Positions 35,571-45,207 of a stretch of DNA of 64,000 bases are shown here, one piece after another. A model generated the notes under the pieces. The model had not been told where the DNA came from. It ran no database searches and worked only from the letters and a program-made list of their open reading frames with translations. Every line of letters starts with the position of its first letter. The stretch's first letter is position 1. A program made the position numbers and the translations under genes. This DNA is from CBFHWU01 sp965659665 (GTDB lineage: Bacteria > Bacteroidota > Bacteroidia > Flavobacteriales > Flavobacteriaceae), in the NCBI GenBank assembly GCA_965659665.1, contig CBFHWU010000001.1:11901-75900 (forward strand). The letters are read 5' to 3'.

Positions 35571-37169
35571 CACTTTGTCGGAATCCTCAAGTTTTACAAT
35601 TTCCCCATGATCTAACAGCATTAATCTATCAGACATATACCGAACAATATCCAAATCATGAGAAATAAAAATATAGGTAAAATTAAAGCGTTCTTTGAGC
35701 TCACTCAACAAATTTAGAACTTGTGCTTGAATCGATAAATCTAAAGCGGAAACGGATTCATCACAAACAATAAGCTTAGGATTAACAGTTAAGGCTCTAG
35801 CAATTCCAATCCGTTGGCGTTGACCTCCAGAAAACTCATGAGGGTATCGATTCAAAAAAGAAGGTTCTAAACCTACGCTTTCAAGTAATGAACTCGCTTT
35901 TAACATTCGTTCTTTGTTGTTTTTTCCAATTCCATGTACTTTCATGGGTTCGATTAGTATATGTTGAATTCGGAGTTTAGGGTTAAGTGATGAAAATGGA
36001 TCTTGAAATACTAATTGAACCTCTTTTCTGAACTGTTTGAGGGTCTTTTTTTTTAGGGTTGAAATGTCTTGATTACGAAACAATATAGCTCCACTGTCCG
36101 GCTGAGTTAATAGAGTCAAACAATTTCCTAATGTTGATTTACCACTTCCAGAGGCTCCCACCAATCCTAAGGTTTCCCCTTCAAAAATGTCAAAACTTAT
36201 GTTATTTAGTGCTTTTAAAGGTGCTTGTTGACCTGGAACATTAAACCATTTACATACGCCTTTGATACGCATGATAGGGGGTTGTTGGTATATTAATTCA
36301 TGCTTTTTTTTGCGTTCTTCGGGGCTGTAATAATCTTTATTTAAGCGGTTAGTTAAAAAATTTTCAACCGTATTTAATCTTTTTGGTCGTTTACCCTTTG
36401 GAGGACGTGCATACAAAAGTCCTTTTGTATAGGGGTGTTGAGGTGATTTAAAAATACTGGAACTACTGCCTTGCTCCACTAATTTTCCATGTCGCATCAC
36501 AAGCACACGATCAGCAATTTCAGCGACAAGATTTAAATCATGGGAGACAAAAATAACAGCTATTTTGTACTGAGATTGTAATATTTTTAACAAGGATATG
36601 ATTTCCCTTTCAACTTTTTTATCTAAGGCAGTTGTAGGTTCATCTGCGATAAGAAGCTGTGGATTGTTGGCCAAAGCCATCGCAATTATAACACGTTGTT
36701 GCTGACCCCCACTGAGTTGATGTGGGTACTGTTTATAACTAATTTCAGGACTGGGGAGATGAACCTGTTCGAATAACTTAAGTACACGATTTTTAGTTTC
36801 TTTTTTTGAAACCTTTTCGTGTTGGCTTATTATTTCGGCAACTTGTTTTCCGCAGCGCATCGTGGGATTTAGTGCAGACATTGGATCTTGAAAAACCATA
36901 GAAATAGATTTCCCTCGAATCTGTTGAAAATCATTTTCAGATAAATCTAATAATGAATAAGAGTTAAAATTGACTTTCCCTCTCACGGTAGTATGGTGAG
37001 GTAATAGTCCCATCAAAGCTAATGAAGTCACTGATTTTCCACTTCCAGATTCTCCAACGATACCAAGAGTTTCATTTTTGAATAACTTAAAATTTAGATC
37101 CTCAACAGCTTTTTGTGAGTGAAAACTGACTGACAGATGTTGAACATGAAGTAATAGCGAAGAATCCAC
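35547..37169 (-). CDS. Dipeptide/oligopeptide ABC transporter ATPase, two fused NBDs
   Basis: A 540-residue protein made of two complete ABC ATPase domains of the oligopeptide type (DppD/DppF or YejF-like). Domain 1 (about 5-265) has Walker A GESGSGKS (39-46), signature LSGGQQQRV and Walker B L-L-I-A-D-E-P; domain 2 (about 295-535) has GASGSGKS, FSGGQRQRIG and L-I-V-C-D-E-S. The peptide-transporter C-terminal motif (PQHPYTKGLL) follows domain 1. It starts at GTG. No permease or binding protein is nearby, so the partners are encoded elsewhere. Confidence 0.93.
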   Translation of the reverse strand: MDSSLLLHVQHLSVSFHSQKAVEDLNFKLFKNETLGIVGESGSGKSVTSLALMGLLPHHTTVRGKVNFNSYSLLDLSENDFQQIRGKSISMVFQDPMSALNPTMRCGKQVAEIISQHEKVSKKETKNRVLKLFEQVHLPSPEISYKQYPHQLSGGQQQRVIIAMALANNPQLLIADEPTTALDKKVEREIISLLKILQSQYKIAVIFVSHDLNLVAEIADRVLVMRHGKLVEQGSSSSIFKSPQHPYTKGLLYARPPKGKRPKRLNTVENFLTNRLNKDYYSPEERKKKHELIYQQPPIMRIKGVCKWFNVPGQQAPLKALNNISFDIFEGETLGLVGASGSGKSTLGNCLTLLTQPDSGAILFRNQDISTLKKKTLKQFRKEVQLVFQDPFSSLNPKLRIQHILIEPMKVHGIGKNNKERMLKASSLLESVGLEPSFLNRYPHEFSGGQRQRIGIARALTVNPKLIVCDESVSALDLSIQAQVLNLLSELKERFNFTYIFISHDLDIVRYMSDRLMLLDHGEIVKLEDSDKVFDELPSN

Positions 37170-37204
37170 AAAAAAATTTATGGGGTAAAAGTAATAATAT
37201 ATCC

Positions 37205-37909
37205 TTACTTTATGTGTTTTATCTCCTCGGGTTTTAAGAGTGGTAGGGCTTGCATTTTGAGAAGCACTTGTGCAATTGCAATGACATCGTTTTCACAATA
37301 ATGAGCGATTCTATCTAAATCATGATCTTTATAAAAGACATCGGCAACTTGACTTCCGTCGATATCGTCTTTAGGGGAGTCAATTCCTAAAATATGGGTT
37401 AGTAGTTTTAGGGAGGTGTAGTGTTTGTAATCGCCAAACTTCCACAGTTCCATGGTGTCCAAATGAGGGATTTCCCAAGGTTTTTTTCCAGCATAGTCAA
37501 GTTTTTTGGGTAGAGAAACCCCACAGATAATCATTCGACGAGCGATATAAGGAAAGTCAAATTCTTTTCCATTATGAGCGCACAACAGGTGGTATTTCTC
37601 TGAAAAGTGAAGGTCTAATACTTTTTTGAAGTCTAATAATAATTTCTTTTCGTCCCCAACAAATGAACGTAAACGAAACTGACGAAAATGAGACTCAATT
37701 AAATATCCAATCGAAATACAAACAATTTTGCCAAACTCAGCCCATATTCCTGCTTTTTTGTAGAATTCAGGTTCTGGGGTATCTCCTCTATTAAAACGTG
37801 TTTTTTCGTTGAAAAGCTCCTGTTCCGTTTCACTTAGGGCGTCGTAATTTTCGTACTTAGGTACAGTTTCAATATCAAGAAATAAAATATTTTTAAGGGG
37901 AATATACAT
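37205..37909 (-). CDS. Predicted DEDD 3'-5' exonuclease (PolB-like)
   Basis: A 234-residue stand-alone DnaQ-like exonuclease domain of the predicted PolB-like group. Motif I is F-L-D12-I-E14-T-V-P; motif II CAHNGKEFDFPYIARR; then P-H-L-D-T-M-E-L-W; motif III Y-C-E-N-D-V-I-A. These supply the acidic residues for two-metal hydrolysis. There is no polymerase domain attached. Its start overlaps the end of the serine hydrolase gene by 17 bases. Role in DNA repair or RNA maturation cannot be chosen from sequence. Confidence 0.88.
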   Translation of the reverse strand: MYIPLKNILFLDIETVPKYENYDALSETEQELFNEKTRFNRGDTPEPEFYKKAGIWAEFGKIVCISIGYLIESHFRQFRLRSFVGDEKKLLLDFKKVLDLHFSEKYHLLCAHNGKEFDFPYIARRMIICGVSLPKKLDYAGKKPWEIPHLDTMELWKFGDYKHYTSLKLLTHILGIDSPKDDIDGSQVADVFYKDHDLDRIAHYCENDVIAIAQVLLKMQALPLLKPEEIKHIK

Positions 37910-39059
37910 CAGTTAACATTTTAAATGCCTCTCGAATATAAATTGGAAAATCCATTGGAAGATTTTTATGAGGAAAATCCTCTAATTTTTGATGACCTAA
38001 ACGAACAATGATCACATCTTGTTCAGGAAATACGGCAACGTATTGCCCTAAATGTCCCCGCATGCTGAAATAAGCGTTTCCATCAATATCTCCCAGCCAC
38101 CAACCAAAGCCATATTCAGGACTTTCAATAAATCGAGGTTGGATGGACTTGGCAACAAAAGTAGAATCCAATAGTTGTTGTCCTTCCCAGCGTCCATGAT
38201 TTTTATATAATTTACCAAACCGAGCAAAGTCACGTGCATTGGAGTTAAAACAACAATAGGCTTTTTCAAGCCCCATTTTTTGGCTATCTATTTGCCAGAG
38301 GGCGGAATGTTCAGCACCCATAGGATCCCAAAAATATTCTGAAATCAATGTTGAAATATTTTTACCTGTAGCGGATTCAAGAGCCATAGATAATAACTGT
38401 GTATTTCCACTTTGATAAACAAACCGTTCTCCTGGATTACTTATTACTGGAATAGTTTGCATAAGTGCACCCATATCTTTTTCGACATAGGTTCTTGGAG
38501 TAATTTCAAGTAAATTTTCGTAATCTTCGTTCCACTGTAATCCTGATGCCATGCTTGACAAATCACCAACAGTCACTTTGGCTGCATATCCATTGTTGAG
38601 CCAAGGTAAAAAACGGCTTGCTTTTTGATTTAAATTTTCTATGGCTCCTTCGTCAATAGCGCGCCCTAAAGCTGCTGAGACCATGCTTTTTGACATCGAA
38701 AAAGAATTGCTTTTTGAATCTGGACCATATCCGTCAAAATATTGCTCATGCCAAAGAGAATCATTTTTAATGATCAGAAAGGCAACGGTTTCTAATTCTT
38801 GATGTATTTTCGTTAATATTTCGGTGGACTGAATAGTGTTATAGCTAGGATGTAAAGGCCAAGGCTGAGGCGTTTTACTTGAGGGAATTTCTCTATTTTC
38901 AAAGTACAGATAATCGTTTAAACCAGCGGAGGTTCGTTTGGTTTTAATAATCGCTTCTACCATATTAATCATATATCCATATCCGGTAGAGTAAAGAACA
39001 CCAAAACACAGACCTAAAAAAATCATGATAATGAGAACTACTCGTTTGAATTTTTTCAT
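37893..39059 (-). CDS. Beta-lactamase-family serine hydrolase
   Basis: A 388-residue membrane-anchored or periplasmic serine hydrolase (beta-lactamase/class C PBP-like). After an N-terminal hydrophobic segment (about 5-27) come the S-x-x-K active site in F-S-M-S-K-S, the Y-Q-S-G-N motif near the middle (FVYQSGNTQ) and an H-L-G motif (MRGHLGQY) replacing K-T-G. Such proteins hydrolyse esters or D-peptides. The frame extends to 39113, but the ATG at 39059 gives a normal signal/anchor sequence. It is one of a run of minus-strand envelope genes. Confidence 0.88.
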   Translation of the reverse strand: MKKFKRVVLIIMIFLGLCFGVLYSTGYGYMINMVEAIIKTKRTSAGLNDYLYFENREIPSSKTPQPWPLHPSYNTIQSTEILTKIHQELETVAFLIIKNDSLWHEQYFDGYGPDSKSNSFSMSKSMVSAALGRAIDEGAIENLNQKASRFLPWLNNGYAAKVTVGDLSSMASGLQWNEDYENLLEITPRTYVEKDMGALMQTIPVISNPGERFVYQSGNTQLLSMALESATGKNISTLISEYFWDPMGAEHSALWQIDSQKMGLEKAYCCFNSNARDFARFGKLYKNHGRWEGQQLLDSTFVAKSIQPRFIESPEYGFGWWLGDIDGNAYFSMRGHLGQYVAVFPEQDVIIVRLGHQKLEDFPHKNLPMDFPIYIREAFKMLTDVYSP

Positions 39060-39109
39060 ATGAAATATAATTTCATTAAATGTACAAATTTCAAAAAAAC
39101 CAGAAAAAA

Positions 39110-39961
39110 TCACATAGAAAACAATAATCCACCTGATAATGCGGGGGCAGCATAAATTATTTTTCCAGAGAGGGGATAACTATACCCCAATGACACCCCC
39201 CATTTATTGGATATATTATATACCCCTTCAGCACCAATATTTGTGTATTCTACATTGTTGGCAAAAATACTTCCTTCGCTATTAGTTGCGTCTAGACGGC
39301 CATTATTCACTGATTGTTTGGTTGAGAGTCGAGCGATAAGCCACCCCTTTTTATTTAGAATCGACATTCCAAGTTCACCTAGACCTTGGAGTTCATCTGA
39401 AAACCCATTACTTCGTTGATTAAACCCAACAGAAAATTTATTGTAAAAATTAGCTTGACCAATATTAAATGATATTCCTGCATGGATTTGAGCAAGCTGA
39501 TTGAATTCTCCATCTCCTGTTTGATAGCTTCCATCGTTTCCTCCTGCGTCTTGCCCTGTTGGAATTCCAAGCTTCAAAGAAGCTGAAAGTAAAACATTGT
39601 TCAAACGAGCAAGTTGGATTTCGACTCCAAGGTCGATATCTCCAAAATTATTTTCGGATTGTCCTTCCATTATGATTTCTCCCGTAGTGGCAGATACTTG
39701 TCGGTTTTGATAGTTTCGGACGAAAAAAGGAATATAAGCAACAAGGGTAAGTTGATCACTTATACCATATTGAGCATAGATATTTGTATTAAAAAATCCG
39801 CGAGTAGCATTTGGATCTTTTAACCCATCTGATGTGAAGTGTTCATCAGCTACAATAGACCACACTCCTAGCTTAAAAGACCCTTCTCCTTTTTTTTGTA
39901 ACCATTGACTTTGCAATTGAAAAGATAAAAAGAGATAAATAAGAATGAGAAATCGGTTCAT
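39110..39961 (-). CDS. Outer-membrane beta-barrel, phenol_MetA_deg/transporter-like
   Basis: A 283-residue protein with a signal peptide (to about residue 18) and a repetitive amphipathic strand pattern: G-S-F-K-L-G-V-W-S, QYGISDQLTLVAYIPFF, NNFGDIDLGVEIQLARL, LLSASLKLGIPTG and GVSLGYSYPLSGK. This is the pattern of the MetA-pathway/transporter-like outer-membrane barrels. No substrate can be assigned. It follows the BIG2-DM13 lipoprotein by 14 bases, so the two are likely co-expressed. Confidence 0.75.
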   Translation of the reverse strand: MNRFLILIYLFLSFQLQSQWLQKKGEGSFKLGVWSIVADEHFTSDGLKDPNATRGFFNTNIYAQYGISDQLTLVAYIPFFVRNYQNRQVSATTGEIIMEGQSENNFGDIDLGVEIQLARLNNVLLSASLKLGIPTGQDAGGNDGSYQTGDGEFNQLAQIHAGISFNIGQANFYNKFSVGFNQRSNGFSDELQGLGELGMSILNKKGWLIARLSTKQSVNNGRLDATNSEGSIFANNVEYTNIGAEGVYNISNKWGVSLGYSYPLSGKIIYAAPALSGGLLFSM

Positions 39962-39975
39962 GATAGTTATTGTTT

Positions 39976-40668
39976 TTAAGGGATGAGAATACCTTCACCA
40001 ACAGAGACGTTAAAGGGCTCACACCAATACAAAATATATTTGTAATCTTTTAATCCTATGGAAGTAGGTAAATTATAGGAATGTGCTCCATCAAAGTGGG
40101 TAACTGATGCGATTCTGTATGCTCCCTGAACGGTATTTTGATTATTTCCCAAAAAAACAACCAACCCAGGAAGGGCTGTATCTGCGCGATAATCTTCTAG
40201 GAGTTCAAGCGTGAGCGCACTTTCTGTTTTGGTCATACGAAAGCTCCCTTCTAAAGTATAGCTGCTAGTAGTTCTGAGTGTTCCACTAATGATATTATTT
40301 TCCATAACAGATTCCATTGACACTTCTAACTCATCCGATATTTGTATGGTATTTCCGTCTATATCTTTTGTACTTGCAGTAATCGTGGTGTTTCCCATTA
40401 CTCTTGCATGGAGTAACCCATTATTTGAAATAGTGGCTACTGAAGTGTTGTCACTTTTCCAGAATAAAGACTTTGAGGATTCTTCAATCCCTACGGCGTT
40501 AAAAAATTTGGCCTTGTATTGATGTTGCTCCCCTTCTTTAATACTCACTATGGGGTTTAAAATTCTGATTTCAGCAGGTACTCGGTCGTTTATTAGATCG
40601 TCTCCAATACAACTGTTTAAAAAAACAAAAACAAAAAAAAGGGATTGATGCACAGTAAACCTGTTCAT
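39976..40668 (-). CDS. Lipoprotein with Ig-like (BIG2) and DM13 domains
   Basis: A 230-residue lipoprotein: signal peptide ending L-N-S-C with the lipidated cysteine near residue 20. Residues about 30-110 form a bacterial Ig-like group 2 domain (S-I-K-E-G-E-Q-H-Q-Y-K-A, V-A-T-I-S-N-N-G-L-L-H-A). Residues about 125-228 match a DM13 domain: S-G-T-L, LVVFLGNNQN, S-Y-N-L-P-T-S-I-G-L-K-D-Y-K and the ending W-C-E-P-F-N-V-S-V-G-E-G. DM13 is proposed to be a redox module built around a conserved cysteine. The ATG at 40668 is preferred over an upstream start at 40698. Confidence 0.8.
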   Translation of the reverse strand: MNRFTVHQSLFFVFVFLNSCIGDDLINDRVPAEIRILNPIVSIKEGEQHQYKAKFFNAVGIEESSKSLFWKSDNTSVATISNNGLLHARVMGNTTITASTKDIDGNTIQISDELEVSMESVMENNIISGTLRTTSSYTLEGSFRMTKTESALTLELLEDYRADTALPGLVVFLGNNQNTVQGAYRIASVTHFDGAHSYNLPTSIGLKDYKYILYWCEPFNVSVGEGILIP

Positions 40669-40710
40669 GATAAGGGGTTTATCATAAAAAATCAACAATC
40701 ATGCCATTAT

Positions 40711-41682
40711 TCAAATAAGTTGAACTATGTCACGGGCGGAATAGGTGGCAATTAATGAAGCACCAGCACGTTTAAATGCCATTAGTTGTTCTAACATCAC
40801 AGAATTGTAATCAAGCCATCCTTTTTCGGCAGCAGCTTTTAGCATCGCATATTCACCACTGACCTGATAAACAGCAATAGGAACATCAACATGGTTTTTT
40901 ATATCTCTTACTATATCTAAATAGGACAATCCTGGTTTTACCATAACGATATCAGCACCTTCTTCGATGTCAGAAAGGGTTTCTTTTAAAGCTTCAGTGC
41001 GATTACCTACATCCATTTGATATGTTTTTTTATCTCCGAAGCCTGGAGCTGAGTCTAAAGCATCTCGAAAAGGACCGTAAAACGCAGAGGCATACTTGGC
41101 GCTATAGCTCATGATTCCTCTATCTTGAAACGATGCTTTATCTAAAGTGTTTCTGATTTTTAAAACACGACCATCCATCATATCGCTAGGAGCGACAATA
41201 TCAACCCCAGCTTGAGCATGGCAAACGGCCATCTCAGCTAAAACTTCGACCGAAGCATCATTAATAATGCTGTTATTTTCAATTATTCCGTCATGACCAT
41301 AAGACGAGTAGGGGTCAAGTGCAACATCTGAAAAAACAACCATTTCAGCAATGGTGTTTTTCACCTCTTTTATAGCTTTTGGCAATAACCCCTTTGGATT
41401 TAAAGCCTCTGTTCCTTTGTTGTCTTTTAAATTGTCAGGGACTTTAACAAACAAGAGTACCGCTTTTAACCCCATAAGCCAAAGGGATTTTATTTCATTT
41501 GCAATTTGGTCAAGACTTATACGCTCATACCCTGGCATTGAAGGAATTTCTTCCCGTATTCCCTTACCTTCCACAATAAATAAGGGCACAATAAAATCAT
41601 TTGGGTTTAAAGAGGTCTCACGAACTAAGTCCCTTAATGATGCAGAGACTCTCAACCTTCGGTGACGTTGTATAGGATACAT
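40711..41682 (-). CDS. hemB: Delta-aminolevulinic acid dehydratase (porphobilinogen synthase)
   Basis: A 323-residue HemB condensing two 5-aminolevulinate molecules into porphobilinogen. The active-site lysines are K196 (M-S-Y-S-A-K-Y-A) and K249 (I-V-M-V-K-P-G). At 119-132 the metal segment reads DVALDPYSSYGHDG: the cysteines of the zinc-type enzyme are replaced by Ala and Asp, indicating a magnesium-type active site. It is the last gene of the hemACDEFB run, 12 bp behind hemF. Confidence 0.97.
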   Translation of the reverse strand: MYPIQRHRRLRVSASLRDLVRETSLNPNDFIVPLFIVEGKGIREEIPSMPGYERISLDQIANEIKSLWLMGLKAVLLFVKVPDNLKDNKGTEALNPKGLLPKAIKEVKNTIAEMVVFSDVALDPYSSYGHDGIIENNSIINDASVEVLAEMAVCHAQAGVDIVAPSDMMDGRVLKIRNTLDKASFQDRGIMSYSAKYASAFYGPFRDALDSAPGFGDKKTYQMDVGNRTEALKETLSDIEEGADIVMVKPGLSYLDIVRDIKNHVDVPIAVYQVSGEYAMLKAAAEKGWLDYNSVMLEQLMAFKRAGASLIATYSARDIVQLI

Positions 41683-41694
41683 ATTTCATTTGTT

Positions 41695-42597
41695 TTAGAT
41701 CCAGTTTTTGGGGATTTGTAATACTTTAATAAGTTTTTCTTCTTCAGAGTTTTTCGGAGGTTGAACATTATAATCCCAACGTACACGAGGAGGTAAACTC
41801 ATCAAAATACTCTCGATTCGACCATTTGTTTTAAGACCAAATAATGTTCCTTTGTCGTGAATAAGATTAAACTCCACATAGCGACCACGACGTAATTCTT
41901 GCCAATAACGTTGTTCACGGGTATAATTCAAATTTTTTCTTTTTTCTACAATAGGGAGATAAGCCTCTAAAAAAGAGGTTCCGACATCTGTTACAAAATG
42001 ATACCAATCACTTATTTTATGTGTTTCATTAGCTCGGCAATAGTCAAAAAACAAACCTCCTATTCCTCTTGCTTCATTCCGGTGAGAATTCCAAAAATAG
42101 TTATCGCAGCGATGCTTATAAGTAGTGTAGAAACTAGAATCGTGTCGATCACAAACATTTTTACATACCGAGTGAAAATGTTGGGCGTCTTCCTCAAATA
42201 AATAGTAAGGAGTAAGGTCTTGTCCTCCTCCAAACCACTGATCAATGACATTTCCATTTTGGTTATAGAGTTCAAAATAACGGTAATTACAATGTACTGT
42301 GGGGATTAAAGGGTTTTTGGGATGTAGCACCAAACTAAGACCACAAGCAAAAAAATCTCCATGATCAACGTTGAGGTACTGTTTCATAGTTTCAGGAAGA
42401 GCACCGTATACTTTTGAAATGTTTACCCCTCCTTTTTCAAATACTGACCCATTTTCCATCACACGGGTGCGCCCTCCTCCTCCTTCCTTTCGCGTCCAAA
42501 GATCTTCTTCAAACTTCGATTGACCATCGATAGCCTCTAAGGTATGAGAAATAGTATCTTGGAGGGTTTCGATAAAGGCCGAGAATTCAGTTTTCAT
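41695..42597 (-). CDS. hemF: Coproporphyrinogen III oxidase, oxygen-dependent
   Basis: A 300-residue HemF that uses O2 to decarboxylate two propionates of coproporphyrinogen III to vinyl groups. Family blocks are clear: GGGGRTRVMENGSVFEKGGVN, P-T-V-H-C-N-Y-R-Y-F-E, WFGGGQDLTPYYL, the GIGGLFFDYC region and R-R-G-R-Y-V-E-F-N-L. Its presence indicates aerobic heme synthesis. It sits nine bases after hemE. Confidence 0.97.
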   Translation of the reverse strand: MKTEFSAFIETLQDTISHTLEAIDGQSKFEEDLWTRKEGGGGRTRVMENGSVFEKGGVNISKVYGALPETMKQYLNVDHGDFFACGLSLVLHPKNPLIPTVHCNYRYFELYNQNGNVIDQWFGGGQDLTPYYLFEEDAQHFHSVCKNVCDRHDSSFYTTYKHRCDNYFWNSHRNEARGIGGLFFDYCRANETHKISDWYHFVTDVGTSFLEAYLPIVEKRKNLNYTREQRYWQELRRGRYVEFNLIHDKGTLFGLKTNGRIESILMSLPPRVRWDYNVQPPKNSEEEKLIKVLQIPKNWI

Positions 42598-42606
42598 GAC
42601 AGTGAT

Positions 42607-43644
42607 TTAAAATACTCTTGTGCTTTGATAGCTTTTGACTGCATTGACAAAGGCTTTAGCGTGATCGACAGGAATATTGGGCAAAATTCCATGACCCAAG
42701 TTAGCGATGTATCTTTGCGTTCCAAAACTATCAATCATTTCTTTCACTTGTTTTTCAATTTCAGAAATGGGTGACAACAAACGTGAGGGATCAAAATTAC
42801 CTTGAAGCGTTATTTTTCCTCCAGATAAATATCGTGCGTTAGCGGCAGTACATGTCCAATCAACTCCAAGTGCACTTGCCTTAGATGCGCCCATATCCTT
42901 TAGGGCAAACCAGCATCCTTTTCCAAAAACGATAACTTCAGTTAAGGGCTTCATAGCCTCAACGATTTGTTGGATATAAAACCATGAGAAATCACGATAA
43001 TCTTTCGGGCCTAACATTCCTCCCCAAGAATCAAAGACTTGAACAGTATCCACTCCTGCTTTGACTTTAGCTTTTAAATACTCAATCGTTGTATCCGTAA
43101 TTTTTTGTAAAAGTTGGTGAGCTGCTTTTGGATGGGTGAAACAAAAAGCTTTGGCTTTATTAAAGTTCTTAGACCCTTGCCCTTCAACCGCATAGCACAT
43201 GATGGTCCAAGGTGATCCAGCAAAACCGATAAGGGGAACTTCGTTATTTAGGGCATCTTTGGTGAGCCTGATAGCTTCCATCACATAATTTAACCGGTCA
43301 TGTACATCAGGATTTTGTACCTTTTGAACACCTTCTGGTGTTCGAATAGGAGTAGGAATCCAAGGACCTATTCCTTCTTTCATTTCGACATCGATACCCA
43401 TAGCTTGTGGAATCACTAAGATATCACTAAACAAAATAGCTGCATCAACTCCTATTTGTTTGATAGGCATGATGGTTATTTCGGTGGCTAGTTCAGGAGT
43501 CTGACAACGAGTGAAGAAATCATATTTAGCTTTTAGCTTCATAAAATCAGGGAGATAACGTCCAGCTTGACGCATCATCCAAACAGGAGGACGTTCGACG
43601 ATTTTTCCTTGTAAAGCCCTTAAAAATAAATCGTTTTTAATCAT
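42607..43644 (-). CDS. hemE: Uroporphyrinogen decarboxylase
   Basis: A 345-residue HemE that converts uroporphyrinogen III to coproporphyrinogen III. The N-terminal signature PPVWMMRQAGRYLP and the AAILFSDILVIPQAMG block bear the catalytic Arg and Asp; GFAGSPWTIMCY and FDSWGGML are further family motifs, and G-H-G-I-L-P lies near the end. Its ATG overlaps the hemD stop by eight bases. Confidence 0.98.
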   Translation of the reverse strand: MIKNDLFLRALQGKIVERPPVWMMRQAGRYLPDFMKLKAKYDFFTRCQTPELATEITIMPIKQIGVDAAILFSDILVIPQAMGIDVEMKEGIGPWIPTPIRTPEGVQKVQNPDVHDRLNYVMEAIRLTKDALNNEVPLIGFAGSPWTIMCYAVEGQGSKNFNKAKAFCFTHPKAAHQLLQKITDTTIEYLKAKVKAGVDTVQVFDSWGGMLGPKDYRDFSWFYIQQIVEAMKPLTEVIVFGKGCWFALKDMGASKASALGVDWTCTAANARYLSGGKITLQGNFDPSRLLSPISEIEKQVKEMIDSFGTQRYIANLGHGILPNIPVDHAKAFVNAVKSYQSTRVF

Positions 43645-44311
43645 GGTTCAAAGATCGGTAATATTTAACTGTTTTTTGAATCACTTGCTCTATTGCAGGG
43701 AAGGATGCAATTAAGACCTGAGCAGAGGGTATTGTTAGTTGAGATGCAGTCGTGTGGCCGATACAAAAACAAACACTTGAACCTATATTATTTTGACTCA
43801 CATAGCTTTGAACACCACTTGGGCTAAAAAAAAGAATACCATCTGGAGGAGGGAAAATTTTTTTCCTTTGCATAAAAGTATGATACACGACCGTTTCGCT
43901 AAATGGGATGCCTAAAGCAGTTAATTTTGCAGAAAAAAGGGGAAGCCTAATGTTTCCACAAAAATGTAAAAAATGATTTTTTTTAAATTTTTTTTCAATA
44001 AAATCGACTAATTCCTGCATATTTTGGGTCATTTTAGCTACTTTTTTACCATTTTTTTCAAGGAGATTTTTGGTTTTTTCTCCTACACAAAAAAGAGTTT
44101 TATCTGCCCAACGAATATCCTTTTTTTCTAAAACGGCTTGAACGGCATTTTGACTACTGAATACCCAATGTGCTGGAGTTGTGGGGACATTAAACGAAAT
44201 GGTTTCTACTCGAATAGCATTGTATTCTTGTACTGCAAGTTGGGCTGATAGGAGCCGTTCACGTTGGGAGAAGTTTAATTTTTTTGTGGAAACAATTAGC
44301 GGTTTTTTCAT
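43637..44311 (-). CDS. hemD: Uroporphyrinogen-III synthase
   Basis: A 224-residue HemD, which closes and inverts ring D of hydroxymethylbilane. The family is weakly conserved; support comes from the two-lobed alpha/beta pattern (WVFSSQNAVQAVLE, LFCVGEKTKNLLEKNGKKV, LHFCGNIR, ILFFSPSGVQSYV, CFCIGHTTASQL) and from its position between hemC and hemE, overlapping both by 4 and 8 bases. Confidence 0.92.
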   Translation of the reverse strand: MKKPLIVSTKKLNFSQRERLLSAQLAVQEYNAIRVETISFNVPTTPAHWVFSSQNAVQAVLEKKDIRWADKTLFCVGEKTKNLLEKNGKKVAKMTQNMQELVDFIEKKFKKNHFLHFCGNIRLPLFSAKLTALGIPFSETVVYHTFMQRKKIFPPPDGILFFSPSGVQSYVSQNNIGSSVCFCIGHTTASQLTIPSAQVLIASFPAIEQVIQKTVKYYRSLNHD

Positions 44312-45207
44312 GGAGTTAACGTTAAATCTTGTATGATTTTATCTCCTCCTTTATCGAGTAAAATATGGGCTGCTTTTTCCCCAATGTATTTTGTTTCAAG
44401 GGTAAAAGATTGTTTGACTACCACATGTTTTGAACCGTCTAATCGAGTTATACATCCTTCGAAATGAATTAAACCTTGGTTTATCTTAGCATGTGCGCCA
44501 ATTGGTGCGGTGCAACCTCCTTCTAATGTACGTAAAAAACAGCGCTCCTCGAGTACACATCGCTCAGTATCAGCATCAGATAGGGCATTTAGCTTTTTCA
44601 TCCATTGCTGGTTGTCATCACGAGCAACAACCATCAGAGCACCCTGAGCTGGGGCTGGAATCATCCATTCAAGGTTGGTTGTGTTTTCGGGTTTAATATT
44701 TAAACGATCCAAGCCAGCAGCAGCAAAAATAGCCCCATCCCAATGGCTATCCGTAAGTTTTTGAAGTCGTGTTTGTACATTACCTCTCAAATTTTCAATT
44801 ATGTGATTGGGATATCGATTTAGCCATTGGGCTTTACGTCTCAAACTACTTGTAGCAATTACTGCTTTTGAAGAAATAGGGTTTTTAGCCACTAATATAT
44901 CTGAAGAAAGACCTCTTTTTGGCACAAAAATTTTTTTTAGACCTTTAGGCAAAACTATAGGGACATCTTTCATACTATGGACGGCTATATCGATCGTACC
45001 ATTCAAAAGAGCCTTATCGAGTTCTTTAGTAAACATTCCCACTACCCCCATTTCATAGAGAGGCTTAACCAAGTTGAGGTCACCAGTTGATTTTAAGGGG
45101 ATGAGTTGAGAATTGAAACCTAATTGAGTGAGCTGTTTTTGAATGTAAGAAGCTTGCCATAGGGCAAGTGCACTTTCACGTGTTCCTATGCGTAAAGAAT
45201 TACGCAT
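44308..45207 (-). CDS. hemC: Hydroxymethylbilane synthase (porphobilinogen deaminase)
   Basis: A 299-residue HemC that polymerises four porphobilinogen units on a dipyrromethane cofactor. The cofactor-binding Cys is C232 in E-G-G-C-T-A-P-I-G; the N-terminus I-G-T-R-E-S-A-L-A-L-W-Q, HSMKDVP and the Arg-rich SSLRRKAQ region are conserved. It overlaps hemA by eight bases. Confidence 0.98.
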   Translation of the reverse strand: MRNSLRIGTRESALALWQASYIQKQLTQLGFNSQLIPLKSTGDLNLVKPLYEMGVVGMFTKELDKALLNGTIDIAVHSMKDVPIVLPKGLKKIFVPKRGLSSDILVAKNPISSKAVIATSSLRRKAQWLNRYPNHIIENLRGNVQTRLQKLTDSHWDGAIFAAAGLDRLNIKPENTTNLEWMIPAPAQGALMVVARDDNQQWMKKLNALSDADTERCVLEERCFLRTLEGGCTAPIGAHAKINQGLIHFEGCITRLDGSKHVVVKQSFTLETKYIGEKAAHILLDKGGDKIIQDLTLTP

